Assembly (NCBI RefSeq): GCF_003258365.1
Contig: NZ_QHKM01000002.1
Coordinates: 558,001-622,000, forward strand
Direction of reading: 5' to 3'
DNA from: Hymenobacter edaphi
GTDB lineage: Bacteria > Bacteroidota > Bacteroidia > Cytophagales > Hymenobacteraceae
DNA: 64,000 nucleotides
This document shows, in pieces, positions 25,355 through 35,311 of the stretch. Below the pieces are notes generated by a model. It was not told the origin of the DNA. It ran no database searches and worked only from the letters and a program-made list of their open reading frames with translations. Each line of letters opens with the position of its first letter. The stretch's first letter is position 1. The position numbers and the translations under genes were made by a program.

Positions 25355-25864
25355 TTAAGACTCGGTAACGGATGCCGGGCCGGGCTGGGCGTAGTGCCAG
25401 CGCAGCAGCGGCACCAAGGCAATGACGGGCAGCGGCGACACGATGAAGTCGATGAGGCGGCGGCCCAGCTGGTAGGCCCAGCGGACGTCGCCAGCGGCCT
25501 TGCCCCCGAGCAGCAGCAGCGCGCTCAGGGCAAAAACGCCGAGGTAAAGCCCGCCCGCGGTGCGCAGGGCCCGGCGCGGAATCAGCAGGGCCAGGATCAG
25601 CAGGCAGACGCCGGTGTAGGCGAGGCCGTAGGTGAGCATGGCCGGCAGGCTGCGGGTGGTGACGTCGCCGCTAATGCCCTGCTGAATGCGCTGGGCGAGG
25701 CCGCTCAGCCCCACCGCCGCCAGCAGGCGCTGCCAGCCGGCGGTCAGCCAGGCAAATACCGTGACGTCGTAGGTGCCGGCCCAGAACAGCAGGGCGGCCA
25801 GCAGAGCAGTCAGCGGCAGGCGCACGCGCCAGGGCAGGGCGCGGCGAGTGGGCTCAGGAGGCAT
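25355..25864 (-). CDS. XrtX-associated membrane protein
   Basis: The 169-residue protein has four to five hydrophobic segments and little else: VRLPLTALLAALLFWAGTY, TYGLAYTGVCLLILALLIP, LYLGVFALSALLLLGG and IVSPLPVIALVPLLRWHY. It overlaps the end of the exosortase gene by 11 bp. A small membrane protein coupled to exosortase X is a recognised gene pair in Bacteroidota, and this size and context fit. Its role, perhaps as partner or substrate chaperone of the exosortase, is not known. Confidence 0.8.
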   Translation of the reverse strand: MPPEPTRRALPWRVRLPLTALLAALLFWAGTYDVTVFAWLTAGWQRLLAAVGLSGLAQRIQQGISGDVTTRSLPAMLTYGLAYTGVCLLILALLIPRRALRTAGGLYLGVFALSALLLLGGKAAGDVRWAYQLGRRLIDFIVSPLPVIALVPLLRWHYAQPGPASVTES

Positions 25865-26378
25865 GGGACAGCACGGCGTAGCGGCGCACCCACAGCATCC
25901 AGAGCAGGAAAATGCAGCCGTACACGACGAAGGTAAACGTGTAGTGGTGGTTGAAGTCGACGGTGCTGCGCGAGTACAGCTGATTCAGGGCCAGGGCCGC
26001 GACGCGCAGCACGTTGAGCAGGTAGATGACGCCGATGCCCAGGGCGATGTACAGTAGCTTGTGTCGCCAGTCGCCGCCCGGAAACGCCACGATAAACCCG
26101 GCAAACAGCGCGTAGAGCACCAGGCCGTTGCAGGCATCGAAGACCAGCACGGCGGGCTGGCTATCCACCGACACCAGGCGCCCGGCGGCGGAGCCGGCCC
26201 AGCCCAGCAGGCGCAGGGCCGCCGCGCTGGCGGTGGCAATGTTGAGCGACAGGGCTTCGTCGAGGCGGCCGAGGGGGTGCAGCCACTGCTCGTAGCCGAA
26301 AAACCAGAGCAGGTACAGACCGGCTGCCGTGAGCAGGAAGCGGCGCAGCAGCCGGGGATTGGTAGCGTAAGCTTGCAT
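25854..26378 (-). CDS. xrtX: Exosortase family protein, XrtX type
   Basis: The 174-residue membrane protein has the three exosortase catalytic positions: Cys in FDACNGLVLYALFAGF, Arg in LNVLRVAALA and His in VDFNHHYTFTFVVYG. Exosortases are membrane cysteine transpeptidases that process C-terminal sorting signals at the outer face of the inner membrane. The CNG motif and small size fit the Bacteroidota XrtX/XrtF group. No protein in the window shows an evident cognate signal. The start codon ATG 26378 is unambiguous. Confidence 0.88.
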   Translation of the reverse strand: MQAYATNPRLLRRFLLTAAGLYLLWFFGYEQWLHPLGRLDEALSLNIATASAAALRLLGWAGSAAGRLVSVDSQPAVLVFDACNGLVLYALFAGFIVAFPGGDWRHKLLYIALGIGVIYLLNVLRVAALALNQLYSRSTVDFNHHYTFTFVVYGCIFLLWMLWVRRYAVLSHAS

Positions 26379-26732
26379 AGGGTAAAGCTAGCACCGGAAC
26401 GGGGGCACTTGCTAGCGCCGCTGGCCACATAATCGTGGGAGCCGGCGCGAAACCGTCGGGGTGCGGCCGGTGCTGGTCGGGTGGAGTGGGGCTGTAGGCG
26501 AATTTCAATAGAAACTACGGGGGAAATACAAAACCATTGTGTAGCTTGCCGGGAAATTATCTGCGCCCAAAAAGGGTGCCTGGATAACCTCTTTTTCAGT
26601 GCTTTACACTACTGGCTAGCTGCCCGCCTGCTAAGTCGACCGTTACCCTGGCTCCGGCCCGGGCCGGCCTGCTTGCGGGCGGTGGGCTAGCCTTCGTTTT
26701 TCCCCACTTTTTTACCACCTAACTCTTTTTTC
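26379..26732. other. Divergent intergenic region
   Basis: Lies between the minus-strand exosortase gene and the plus-strand giant T9SS protein, so it must hold both promoters. It is AT-richer around 26500-26600. No clear -33/-7 pair or gene was found. Confidence 0.5.
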
Positions 26733-29700
26733 ATGCACACACCTTTACGTGCAGCGCAGTCCACTGGGCTGCGCCGGTTCGCGGGGGCTGGCGCCGGAAA
26801 TTGGTTTCCCAGGTTGTTGGCGGCGCTGCTGCTGACGTTGCTGGGCAGCTCTTCGGCGTGGGCCCAGCTCACGGGAACCAAAGCCATTCCCGGTGACTAC
26901 GCCTCGCTGAGCGCGGCCATCACCGACCTGAACACGGCGGGCGTTGGCGCCGGCGGCGTGACGTTCAACGTGGCCGCGGGCTACACCGAAACGGCCGCCA
27001 ACCTGACCATCACGGCCACCGGCACGGCGGCCAACCCCATCGTCTTCCAGAAATCGGGCTCGGGGGCCAACCCGCTGATTTCGGCCGGCGTGGGCGCCAG
27101 CACCAGCCTCGACGGCGTGATTCGCCTCTCGGGCGCGGACTACGTGACCTTCGACGGCATCGACGTGGCGGAAAACGCGGCCAACACCACCGCTACCACC
27201 CAGATGGAGTTCGGCTACGTGCTGATGCGCGCCTCGGCCACCGACGGCTGCCAGAACAACATCATCCGCAACAGCGTGGTGACGCTGCTCAAAACCAACA
27301 CGGCCACCATCGGCATTGCGGGCGTGGCCTTCACCTCGGCCAGCAGCACGACCCTGGCCGCGACGAGCACGGCCGGCGCCAACTCCAACAACCTGGTGTA
27401 CGGCAACGTGGTGACCAACGCCACGAAGGGCATCGACTTCAGCGCTTCGTCGTCGGCCACGACGGCCAACTACGACCAGAACAACCAGGTGGGTCTCACG
27501 CCGACCGGCGCCGCCGCGGGCAACACCGTGGGCAACTTCGGCAGCACGGCCTCGGGCTGGGGCATCGGCGCCAGCTACCAGAACGGCTTCAAGGTGTCGA
27601 ACAACACCGTCAACAGCACGCTGAACTACACCTCGGCCACGGCTTCGACGCCGGTGGCGGCCTCGACGGTAACCACCACGCTGCGCGGCATCTACGGCAA
27701 CACGGGCACCTCGGCCAACCTCGACATCGTGAACAACACGATTACGGTGGCCAGCGGCGCCACGACCTCGCTGCTGGCCGGCATCGACAACGGCATCGGC
27801 TCGACGGCGGCGTCGAACACGGTGAACATCACGGGCAACACCATCAGCGGCTGCAGCTACGCCACGGCCACCAGCGGCAGCTTCGCCGCCATCCAGAACA
27901 CGGCCTCGGCCGCGACGGTGACCATTTCGGGCAACATCGTGACGGGCAACGTGATTCCGGGTACCGGCGACTTCAACGCCATTACGGGCGGCTCGCCCAC
28001 GGCGCTGAACCTGACCAACAACCGCATCACCGACAACAGCAAGACCGGCAGCGCGACGGTGTACTGCCTGCGCGGCAGCTCCACCAACGTGACGGCCACC
28101 GGCAACACGGTGAGCAACTTCACCGTGACCACGTCGGGCTCGGCGGCGGGCACGCTCTACGGCTACTACAACGCCGGCTCGCCCACGGGCGAAACGCTGA
28201 CGGGCAACACCTTCACGGGCCTGACGATTGGCGGCACGACCACCAGCACCAGCAGCGCCGTGTACGGCTTCTACAACAACGGCACCAGCAGCACCCCCAA
28301 GGCCTGGAATCAGAACGTCGTCGGCGGGCTCTCGTCTTCGGTGAGCGGCTCGGTGTACGGCATCTACCCCGGCCTGGGCGCCACCATCGGCGTGGCCGGC
28401 AACAAGGTGTACGACCTCGCGGCCACGGGCACGGGCGCGGCGGTATACGGGCTGTACATCAGCTCCGGCACCACCGTGACGGCCACCAACAACCTGATCG
28501 GGGACCTGCGCGCCCCGTCCGCGACGGGCGTTAACGCCATCAGCGGGGTGTACGTGGGCGGCGGCACGACGGTAAACCTGTACTACAACACGGTGTACCT
28601 GAACGCGACGAGCTCCTCGACGACCACCTTCGGCAGCTCGGGCGTGTACGTGGCTTCGGCCACCCCGGCCCTGACGCAGCGCAACAACATCGTGGTGAAC
28701 AACTCGACGCCGGGCGCGACGGGGGGAGCTGCGGCCGCGTTCCGCTACACGGCCGCGCCGGCCACGACCAGCTTCCTGGCGGCTTCGAACAACAACCTGT
28801 ACTACGCCGGCACGCCGGCCGCCAACCGCGTGATTTACGTGGAGGGCACCGCCACGCTGGCCAACGCCCAGCAGACGCTGGCCGCCTACAAGGGCTACAT
28901 CGGCAGCCGCGACCAGCTGGCCGTGACGGAAAACCCGCCCTTCCTGAGCACGACCGGCACCGACGCCACCTTCCTGCACATCAACCCGGCCACGGCCACG
29001 CAGGTGGAAGCCGGCGGGGCCGCTATCAGCGGCGTGACCACCGACTTCGACGGGGACACGCGCAACACCACCACGCCCGATCTGGGCGCCGACGAAGGCA
29101 CGTTTACCCCGCTTGATTTGAGCGGCCCGACCATCAGCTTCACGGCCCTGGGCAACACGCCCAGCACCACCAACCGCACGCTGGTGGTGACCATTTCGGA
29201 CCCGAGCGGCGTGGCCACCGGCACCAACGCCCCGCGCCTGTACTTCCGCAAGGGCACCAGCGGCGCCTTCGTGTTCGTGAATGCCACCTCGGTGAGCGGC
29301 AACAGCTACACCTTCACCTTCGACTACTCGCTGGTGGGCGGCGTGACGGGCTTCGACCCCGTGCAGTACTACGTAGCGGCGCAGGACGTGCTGGGCAACG
29401 TATCGACCAACCCCGCGGGGGGTGGCGGCGCGACCCCGCCCGGCACCACCACGCCGAGCACGATTTACCAGTTCTTCGTTCAGGGGGCGCTGGCGGGCAC
29501 CTACTACGTGGGCACGGGCACCTCGCCCGCCCCGGCCCGCACCTACCCCACGCTGACCGCGGCCATTTCGGCCTACAACAACAACACCCTGGGCGGCGCG
29601 GTAACCTTCCTGCTGCTCGACGCGACGTACTCGACGGCGGAGAGCTTCCCGCTGGTCATTGCGCCGAACGCCGACGCCAGCGCCGTGAACACGCTCACCA

Positions 29701-32700
29701 TCAAGCCCAACACGGGCGTGACGAGCAGCATCACCGGCAGCAACGCCACGGCCATCCTGGCCCTGAACGGGGCTGATTACGTGACCATCGACGGCACGAA
29801 CGGCGGTACCATCTCGGGCACCGACGCGCGCCCGAACCGCGCCCTGACCATTACCAACACCAACGCCGGCACCGGCAGCACCGGCATTCTGGTGACGGTG
29901 CCGACCTCGGGCACGGAGACGAGCAACAACAACTCGTTTCAAAACCTGACGCTGGTAGGCAGCGGCTCGGCGGCTACGCTGGCCGGTATTGCCATTACCA
30001 CGGCTGCGACCAACACCGCCGGCAACGCCGGCAACACGGTGCAGAACGTGGCCGTGCAGGCCGCCCAGTACGGCATCTACTCGTTCGGCACCAGCGCGAC
30101 GGTGAAAAACACCGGCACCATCATCACGCAGAACGACCTGAACGCCACCGGCACCGCCAAACTGGGCCGCGTGGGCATCATCGTGGGCTTCGAGAACAAC
30201 ATCCAGATTACCCGTAACACGGTAAGCGGCATCGACTTCTCGGGCACCGGCGACGTGGCCGGCATCAGCGTGGGCATGGGCCTGGCCTACTCCACCTCCA
30301 CCTTTACCGGCAGCGAGGTAACCAACGCCACCATCAGCCGCAACTACATCGGCTCGGTGCGCCAGACGGGTACGTACTCGGCCGCGGGCATTGGCCTGGC
30401 CAGCGCCACCTCGGGCACCTCGACCATCGACAACAACTTCGTGGCCGGCGTCTCGTCGAACGGGACCAGCGGCGACTACGGCGTGGGCATCTTCGTCGGC
30501 GGCGGCACCGGCTCGACCACCCGCGTGGTGTTCAACTCGGTGTCGATGACCGGCACGCAAACCGGCGGCAACTACCCGGGCTTCGCGCTGGCCATCGGCG
30601 GCACGACCCCCACGGTGGAAATCCGCAACAACATCCTGCTGAACACGCAGACCACCGGCTCGGGCAAGGGCGTGGCCATTGGCCTCGCTTACAGCAGCAC
30701 GGCCGGCGCCTACGCGGGCCTGACCTCGTCGAACAACGACTTCTTCGTGGGCACGGGCACGGGCTTCGCCCTGGGCCAGACCGGCGGCCTCTCGACCAGC
30801 GGCACCTCGCGCAATGACCTGGCGGCCTGGAACACCGAAACCGGCCAGGACGCCCCGGCTACCTCCAAGCAGGTAGACCCGCAGTTCGCCTCGGCCACCG
30901 ACCTGCACACGCAGAGCGCCTCGCTGAACAACGCCGGCGTGCCCGTCAGCGGCATCACGGTGGACTTCGACGGCGAGACGCGCAACGCCTCGACCCCGGA
31001 CATCGGCGGCGACGAGTTTACGCCCGCCTCCCTCGACATCGCGGCTTCCGAGCTCATCAGCCCGGCCACGAGCGGCTGCTACGGCGCTACCGAAGCCGTA
31101 ACCGTGCGCATCACCAGCCAGGGCGTGGGCACGCTGAACTTCGCCACCAACCCTGTGACGGTGACGGTGGTGGTGACGCCCCCGAGCGGCACGGCCCAGA
31201 CCTTCACCACCACGGTGAACACCGGTACCCTGGCCAGCGCCGCCTCGCAGAACGTAACGCTGCCCGGCACCCTGAACATGACGGCCGCCGGCACCTACTC
31301 GTTTGCCGTTTCGGCCACGGTAACCGGCGACGGCAACACGGCCAACGACCAGGTGACGGCCACGCGCACCGTGACGGCTCCGGTTGCACAGGGCCAGGTG
31401 GTCACCTTCACCGGCTTCACCGGCTCGAACCTGAGCACGGTGTTCCCGGGCTGGAGCGAAGCCGTCGGCGCCACCGCGCCCACCGGCACGACCTCGGCCT
31501 GGACCAACGGGACCATCCCGGCGGGCAACACCACGGCCAAGATCAACCTGTATGATCTGGGCAAAAACGACTGGATTGTGTCGCCGAAGTTCCTGGCTAC
31601 CAGCTCGACGGTGCTGACCTTCGACGCGGGCCTGTCGGACTACAACTCTTCCAGCGCGGACCCGGCCGGCATGACCGGCACCGACGACTTCGCGGAGGTG
31701 CGCATCTCCACCGACTGCGGCCTGACCTTCACCCGCATTCCGGGCTTTGCCCAGTTCAACGCCGCCAACCAGCCCTCCAACGGCTCGCTGACCAGCTACA
31801 GCATCAACCTGGGCGGCTACGCCGGCCAGCAGATCATCGTGGCCATCTTCGCGTCGGAAGGTACCGTGAACGACACGCCGGACTACGACTTCCACGTCGA
31901 TAACCTGCGCGTGAACAGCCCGGTGACCATCGACCTGGCGGCCACCGCCCTGGCGGCGCCCACCGCTACGCAGGGCTGCTACTCGGCGGCGGAAGCCGTG
32001 ACGGTGACCGTGCGCAACGAAGGCACCCAGACGCTGGACTTCGCCGTGAACCCGGCGACGGTGACGGCCGTGGTGACTACGCCCTCGGGCCCGCAGACGC
32101 TGACCGGCACCGTTTCGACGGGCACGCTGGCCGCCGGCGCCACCCAGAACGTGACGCTGACCGGCACGCTGAACATGAGCACGACCGGTGCCTACGCCTT
32201 TGCCCTGACGGCAACGGTGACCGGGGACCTGAACACGAGCAACGACGCCCTGACGCCCGCCGTGACCCGCACGGTGGCCGCCCCGGTGGCAGGCACCGCT
32301 ACGGCCTCCAGCCGCAACGTGTGCGTGAGCGGCACGGTAACGCTGACGCTGACCGGCGCTGCCAACGGCAGCATCCAGTGGCAGCAATCCACCGACAACA
32401 CCACCTTCACGGACATCAGCGGGGCCACGGCGGCTACTTACACCACGCCGGTGCTGACCTCGGTGACGTACTACCGCGCCCAGGTGCGCTGCTCGGCCCA
32501 GACGGCCGCGACCAGCAACGTGTTGACCATTTCGGTGAGCAACCCGACGGTGACGACCACCAACACCCCGGTGGCCGTGTGCTCGGGCAATACGGCCACG
32601 CTGACGGCTACGGCCGCCACGGGCACCAGCCTGCGCTTCTTCGAGGCCGCTACCGGCGGCACGGCCCTGGCTACCGGCACTTCGTTCACCACGCCGGCCC

Positions 32701-33998
32701 TCACGGCTTCGCGTCAGTACTTCGTGGAAGCCTTCAGCGGCGTGAGCGAAACGGTGGGCAAAGCCAGCACCAACGGCGGTGACGGCACCAACACCAGCGG
32801 CGGCCTGTACTTCACCACCACCGACGGGCTGACCATCCGCCAGGTGACGGTGTACCGCGCCGCCAGCGCGGCAGCGGGCACGGCTACCATCCAGCTGCTC
32901 AGCGGCAGCAGCACGGCGGCCGCCAACGTCATCAGCTCGGTGACGGTGAACGTACCGGCCAACACGTCAACCAGCGTTTCGCCGACCGACCTGACCGTGA
33001 ACCTGGCCGTACCGAGCGCCGGCACCTACACGCTCTACCTGAGCGCGTCGTCGCCGGGCCTGGTGCGGGACTACACCGCGGCCACGCCGGCCACGGCCTT
33101 CCCGTACAACTCGGCCAGCGGCCTGGTGAGCATCACCGGCGCCACGCTCAGCGGTTACTACTACTTCTTCTACAACTGGCAGGTGTCGAACGAGTGCACC
33201 AGCGCCACGCGCACGGCCATTCAGGTGAACGTGACGACCCCGGCTGTGGCCGCGTTTAGCTACCCGGCTACGGGCAGCAACTGCGCCGGCGCCACCGGGA
33301 CCGTAGCCGCGACGCTCGGCACGGGCGCCACGGCTGGCACGTTCACCTCGACCACGGGCCTGAGCCTGAACGCCACGACGGGCGCCATCAACCTGACGGC
33401 TTCGACGGCGGGCACCTACACCGTGACCAACACGGTGGCGGCGGCCGGCGGCTGCGGCCCGGTAACGAGCACGGCCACGGTGACCATCAGCCCGCGCCCG
33501 GCCCAGCCGACGGTGACGGTGCAGTACACCACGCCCGGCACGGCCATTCTGACGGCCAGCGCTGCCCCCGCGGGCGGCACTTACCAGTGGTTCCTGGGCG
33601 GCACGGGCATTACGGGCGCCACCAGCCAGACCTACACGGCCAACGGCACGGCTCAGCCCGGCGCCTACACCGTGGTGGTAACCTCGGCCCAGGGCTGCGC
33701 TTCGCCGGCTTCGGCCGCGCTGACGGTAACGGCGGCCAGCAAGCCGCTGGCCGGCTCGTCGCTGACGCTGTTCCCGAACCCGACGCCGAACGGCCAGCTC
33801 ACGCTGCAGCTGAGCGGCTACACCAAGGCCGTGGAGCTGACGGTGCTCGACGCCACCGGCCGCGTGGTGTACACCCACAAGGTGGCCGCCGGCCAGACCC
33901 AGCAGACCATCGACCTGGGCCAGGTGGCCCGGGGCGTGTACCTGCTGCGCGCCGTGACCGAGGGCGGCACCGATACCCGTCGCATTGTGCGCGAGTAA
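26733..33998 (+). CDS. Giant T9SS-secreted surface protein (beta-helix, Ig-like and adhesin-like modules)
   Basis: The 2421-residue protein has a signal peptide (to about residue 45, ending SSAWAQ) and two parallel beta-helix blocks (about 50-790 and 960-1420), each ending in a near-identical V/TDFDGxTRN...PDxGxDE motif. Next come a CARDB-like module, a cleaved-adhesin/MAM-like domain (about 1555-1730, DWIVSPKFL to YDFHVDNLRV) and a second CARDB-like module clearly related to the first. Ig-like repeats follow. The last 80 residues are a type A T9SS sorting domain with LTLFPNPTPNG. Low-complexity G/T/N-rich composition is consistent throughout. Adhesion or matrix function is inferred. Confidence 0.88.
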   Translation: MHTPLRAAQSTGLRRFAGAGAGNWFPRLLAALLLTLLGSSSAWAQLTGTKAIPGDYASLSAAITDLNTAGVGAGGVTFNVAAGYTETAANLTITATGTAANPIVFQKSGSGANPLISAGVGASTSLDGVIRLSGADYVTFDGIDVAENAANTTATTQMEFGYVLMRASATDGCQNNIIRNSVVTLLKTNTATIGIAGVAFTSASSTTLAATSTAGANSNNLVYGNVVTNATKGIDFSASSSATTANYDQNNQVGLTPTGAAAGNTVGNFGSTASGWGIGASYQNGFKVSNNTVNSTLNYTSATASTPVAASTVTTTLRGIYGNTGTSANLDIVNNTITVASGATTSLLAGIDNGIGSTAASNTVNITGNTISGCSYATATSGSFAAIQNTASAATVTISGNIVTGNVIPGTGDFNAITGGSPTALNLTNNRITDNSKTGSATVYCLRGSSTNVTATGNTVSNFTVTTSGSAAGTLYGYYNAGSPTGETLTGNTFTGLTIGGTTTSTSSAVYGFYNNGTSSTPKAWNQNVVGGLSSSVSGSVYGIYPGLGATIGVAGNKVYDLAATGTGAAVYGLYISSGTTVTATNNLIGDLRAPSATGVNAISGVYVGGGTTVNLYYNTVYLNATSSSTTTFGSSGVYVASATPALTQRNNIVVNNSTPGATGGAAAAFRYTAAPATTSFLAASNNNLYYAGTPAANRVIYVEGTATLANAQQTLAAYKGYIGSRDQLAVTENPPFLSTTGTDATFLHINPATATQVEAGGAAISGVTTDFDGDTRNTTTPDLGADEGTFTPLDLSGPTISFTALGNTPSTTNRTLVVTISDPSGVATGTNAPRLYFRKGTSGAFVFVNATSVSGNSYTFTFDYSLVGGVTGFDPVQYYVAAQDVLGNVSTNPAGGGGATPPGTTTPSTIYQFFVQGALAGTYYVGTGTSPAPARTYPTLTAAISAYNNNTLGGAVTFLLLDATYSTAESFPLVIAPNADASAVNTLTIKPNTGVTSSITGSNATAILALNGADYVTIDGTNGGTISGTDARPNRALTITNTNAGTGSTGILVTVPTSGTETSNNNSFQNLTLVGSGSAATLAGIAITTAATNTAGNAGNTVQNVAVQAAQYGIYSFGTSATVKNTGTIITQNDLNATGTAKLGRVGIIVGFENNIQITRNTVSGIDFSGTGDVAGISVGMGLAYSTSTFTGSEVTNATISRNYIGSVRQTGTYSAAGIGLASATSGTSTIDNNFVAGVSSNGTSGDYGVGIFVGGGTGSTTRVVFNSVSMTGTQTGGNYPGFALAIGGTTPTVEIRNNILLNTQTTGSGKGVAIGLAYSSTAGAYAGLTSSNNDFFVGTGTGFALGQTGGLSTSGTSRNDLAAWNTETGQDAPATSKQVDPQFASATDLHTQSASLNNAGVPVSGITVDFDGETRNASTPDIGGDEFTPASLDIAASELISPATSGCYGATEAVTVRITSQGVGTLNFATNPVTVTVVVTPPSGTAQTFTTTVNTGTLASAASQNVTLPGTLNMTAAGTYSFAVSATVTGDGNTANDQVTATRTVTAPVAQGQVVTFTGFTGSNLSTVFPGWSEAVGATAPTGTTSAWTNGTIPAGNTTAKINLYDLGKNDWIVSPKFLATSSTVLTFDAGLSDYNSSSADPAGMTGTDDFAEVRISTDCGLTFTRIPGFAQFNAANQPSNGSLTSYSINLGGYAGQQIIVAIFASEGTVNDTPDYDFHVDNLRVNSPVTIDLAATALAAPTATQGCYSAAEAVTVTVRNEGTQTLDFAVNPATVTAVVTTPSGPQTLTGTVSTGTLAAGATQNVTLTGTLNMSTTGAYAFALTATVTGDLNTSNDALTPAVTRTVAAPVAGTATASSRNVCVSGTVTLTLTGAANGSIQWQQSTDNTTFTDISGATAATYTTPVLTSVTYYRAQVRCSAQTAATSNVLTISVSNPTVTTTNTPVAVCSGNTATLTATAATGTSLRFFEAATGGTALATGTSFTTPALTASRQYFVEAFSGVSETVGKASTNGGDGTNTSGGLYFTTTDGLTIRQVTVYRAASAAAGTATIQLLSGSSTAAANVISSVTVNVPANTSTSVSPTDLTVNLAVPSAGTYTLYLSASSPGLVRDYTAATPATAFPYNSASGLVSITGATLSGYYYFFYNWQVSNECTSATRTAIQVNVTTPAVAAFSYPATGSNCAGATGTVAATLGTGATAGTFTSTTGLSLNATTGAINLTASTAGTYTVTNTVAAAGGCGPVTSTATVTISPRPAQPTVTVQYTTPGTAILTASAAPAGGTYQWFLGGTGITGATSQTYTANGTAQPGAYTVVVTSAQGCASPASAALTVTAASKPLAGSSLTLFPNPTPNGQLTLQLSGYTKAVELTVLDATGRVVYTHKVAAGQTQQTIDLGQVARGVYLLRAVTEGGTDTRRIVRE

Positions 33999-34020
33999 CG
34001 GGCGCTGACGCCTGAGGCTA

Positions 34021-34055
34021 AAAGCCCCGCCGGTTCTGCCGGCGGGGCTTTTTGT
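34021..34055 (+). terminator. Terminator after the giant T9SS gene
   Basis: A 14-bp stem (34021-34034 with 34040-34053) has an A run before and a T run after. Confidence 0.85.
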
Positions 34056-34186
34056 TGGGCCCCTGCCGGGCCCGGGGCGGGCGGGGCCCGCCCCCCCAAC
34101 GCCGCGCGCGGCGGAATCTTTGCGGCGGAAAAGGGGCGGGGCTCGGCCCGGACCTCGTATTTTAGCCGGCCGACCAGCTCTGTCCC

Positions 34187-35176
34187 ATGCCCGAACCCCT
34201 CGCCCCGTCCGACCTTACCCAGCATTACCAGCAGAAAATCCGGCAGGTCACGGCCGAGGTGGGCAAGGTGGTGGTCGGGCAGCAGTACATGCTCAACCGC
34301 CTGCTCATCGGGCTCTTCACGGGCGGCCACATTCTGCTCGAAGGCGTGCCGGGCCTGGCCAAGACGCTCACCATCAGCACGCTGGCCCGGGTGCTGCACC
34401 TGCACTTCCAGCGCGTGCAGTTCACCCCCGACCTGCTGCCCTCCGACCTGGTGGGCACCATGATTTACAACCAGGCGAATTCCGCGTTCGAAGTGAAGAA
34501 GGGCCCCATCTTCGCCAACCTGGTGCTGGCCGACGAGGTGAACCGCTCCCCGGCCAAGGTGCAGTCGGCGCTGCTGGAGGCCATGCAGGAAAAGCAGATT
34601 ACCATCGGCGACACGACGTTTCCGCTGGATCTGCCCTTTCTGGTGCTGGCCACCCAGAACCCGGTGGAGCAGGAAGGCACCTACCCGCTGCCCGAAGCTC
34701 AGGTCGACCGGTTTATGATGAAGGTGTTCGTCGACTACCTCAAGAAGGCCGAGGAGCTGGAGGTGATGCGCCGCATGGCCAACCTCTCCTACGCCAGCGA
34801 CGTGCAGGCCGTGCTCACCAAGGACGACATCTTCGGCATCCGCGGGCTGATCAACCAGGTGCAGATATCCGACACGCTGGAGAAATACATCATCGAGCTG
34901 GTCTTCGCCACGCGCAAGCCCGCCGAGTACGACCTGGCCGAGTTTGCCCAGTATGTGCAGTACGGCGTGAGCCCGCGCGCCAGCATTGCCCTGCACCGCG
35001 CCGCCCGGGCCGTGGCCTTCTTCGACGAGCGGGACTACGTGCTGCCCGAAGACATCAAGGACGTGGCCGCCGACGTGCTCAACCACCGCATCATGCTCAC
35101 CTACGAGGCCGAAGCCGACGGCATCCGCACCCAGGATCTGATCGAGGCCATGCTGCGCAAGGTGCCGATCAGCTAA
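34187..35176 (+). CDS. MoxR-family AAA+ ATPase
   Basis: The 329-residue protein has the MoxR layout: GGHILLEGVPGLAKT (Walker A near residue 56), LVLADEVNRSPAKVQSALLEAM (Walker B) and LATQNPVEQEGTYPLPEAQ (sensor 1, then the arginine-finger region). A C-terminal lid follows. MoxR ATPases act as chaperones that help fold or activate partner proteins, usually VWA-domain proteins encoded next to them. Here no VWA or DUF58 gene follows; the gene stands alone between two T9SS cargo genes and ends in a strong terminator. Confidence 0.93.
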   Translation: MPEPLAPSDLTQHYQQKIRQVTAEVGKVVVGQQYMLNRLLIGLFTGGHILLEGVPGLAKTLTISTLARVLHLHFQRVQFTPDLLPSDLVGTMIYNQANSAFEVKKGPIFANLVLADEVNRSPAKVQSALLEAMQEKQITIGDTTFPLDLPFLVLATQNPVEQEGTYPLPEAQVDRFMMKVFVDYLKKAEELEVMRRMANLSYASDVQAVLTKDDIFGIRGLINQVQISDTLEKYIIELVFATRKPAEYDLAEFAQYVQYGVSPRASIALHRAARAVAFFDERDYVLPEDIKDVAADVLNHRIMLTYEAEADGIRTQDLIEAMLRKVPIS

Positions 35177-35216
35177 GGCGCTGACTTCTGAACGGCACGG
35201 CCTCGACTGCCCACAA

Positions 35217-35250
35217 AAAAGCCCGCGCCATACCGGTGGCGCGGGCTTTT
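35217..35250. terminator. Bidirectional terminator between moxR and a convergent gene
   Basis: A perfect 14-bp stem (35217-35230 with 35237-35250) has A and T runs at its base and separates two convergent genes. Confidence 0.88.
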
Positions 35251-35311
35251 GGCATTGGATAAGAACAGCGCGAAAAAAATAAACCGGGTAGGTAAAAGCG
35301 GCGGTTATCGA

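Noticed and set aside
26745-32387. 1880-codon open frame antisense to the giant T9SS gene
   Set aside because: The plus-strand protein has signal peptide, domains and sorting domain. The antisense frame has low-complexity R/G/A/H composition expected from mirrored GC-rich codons.
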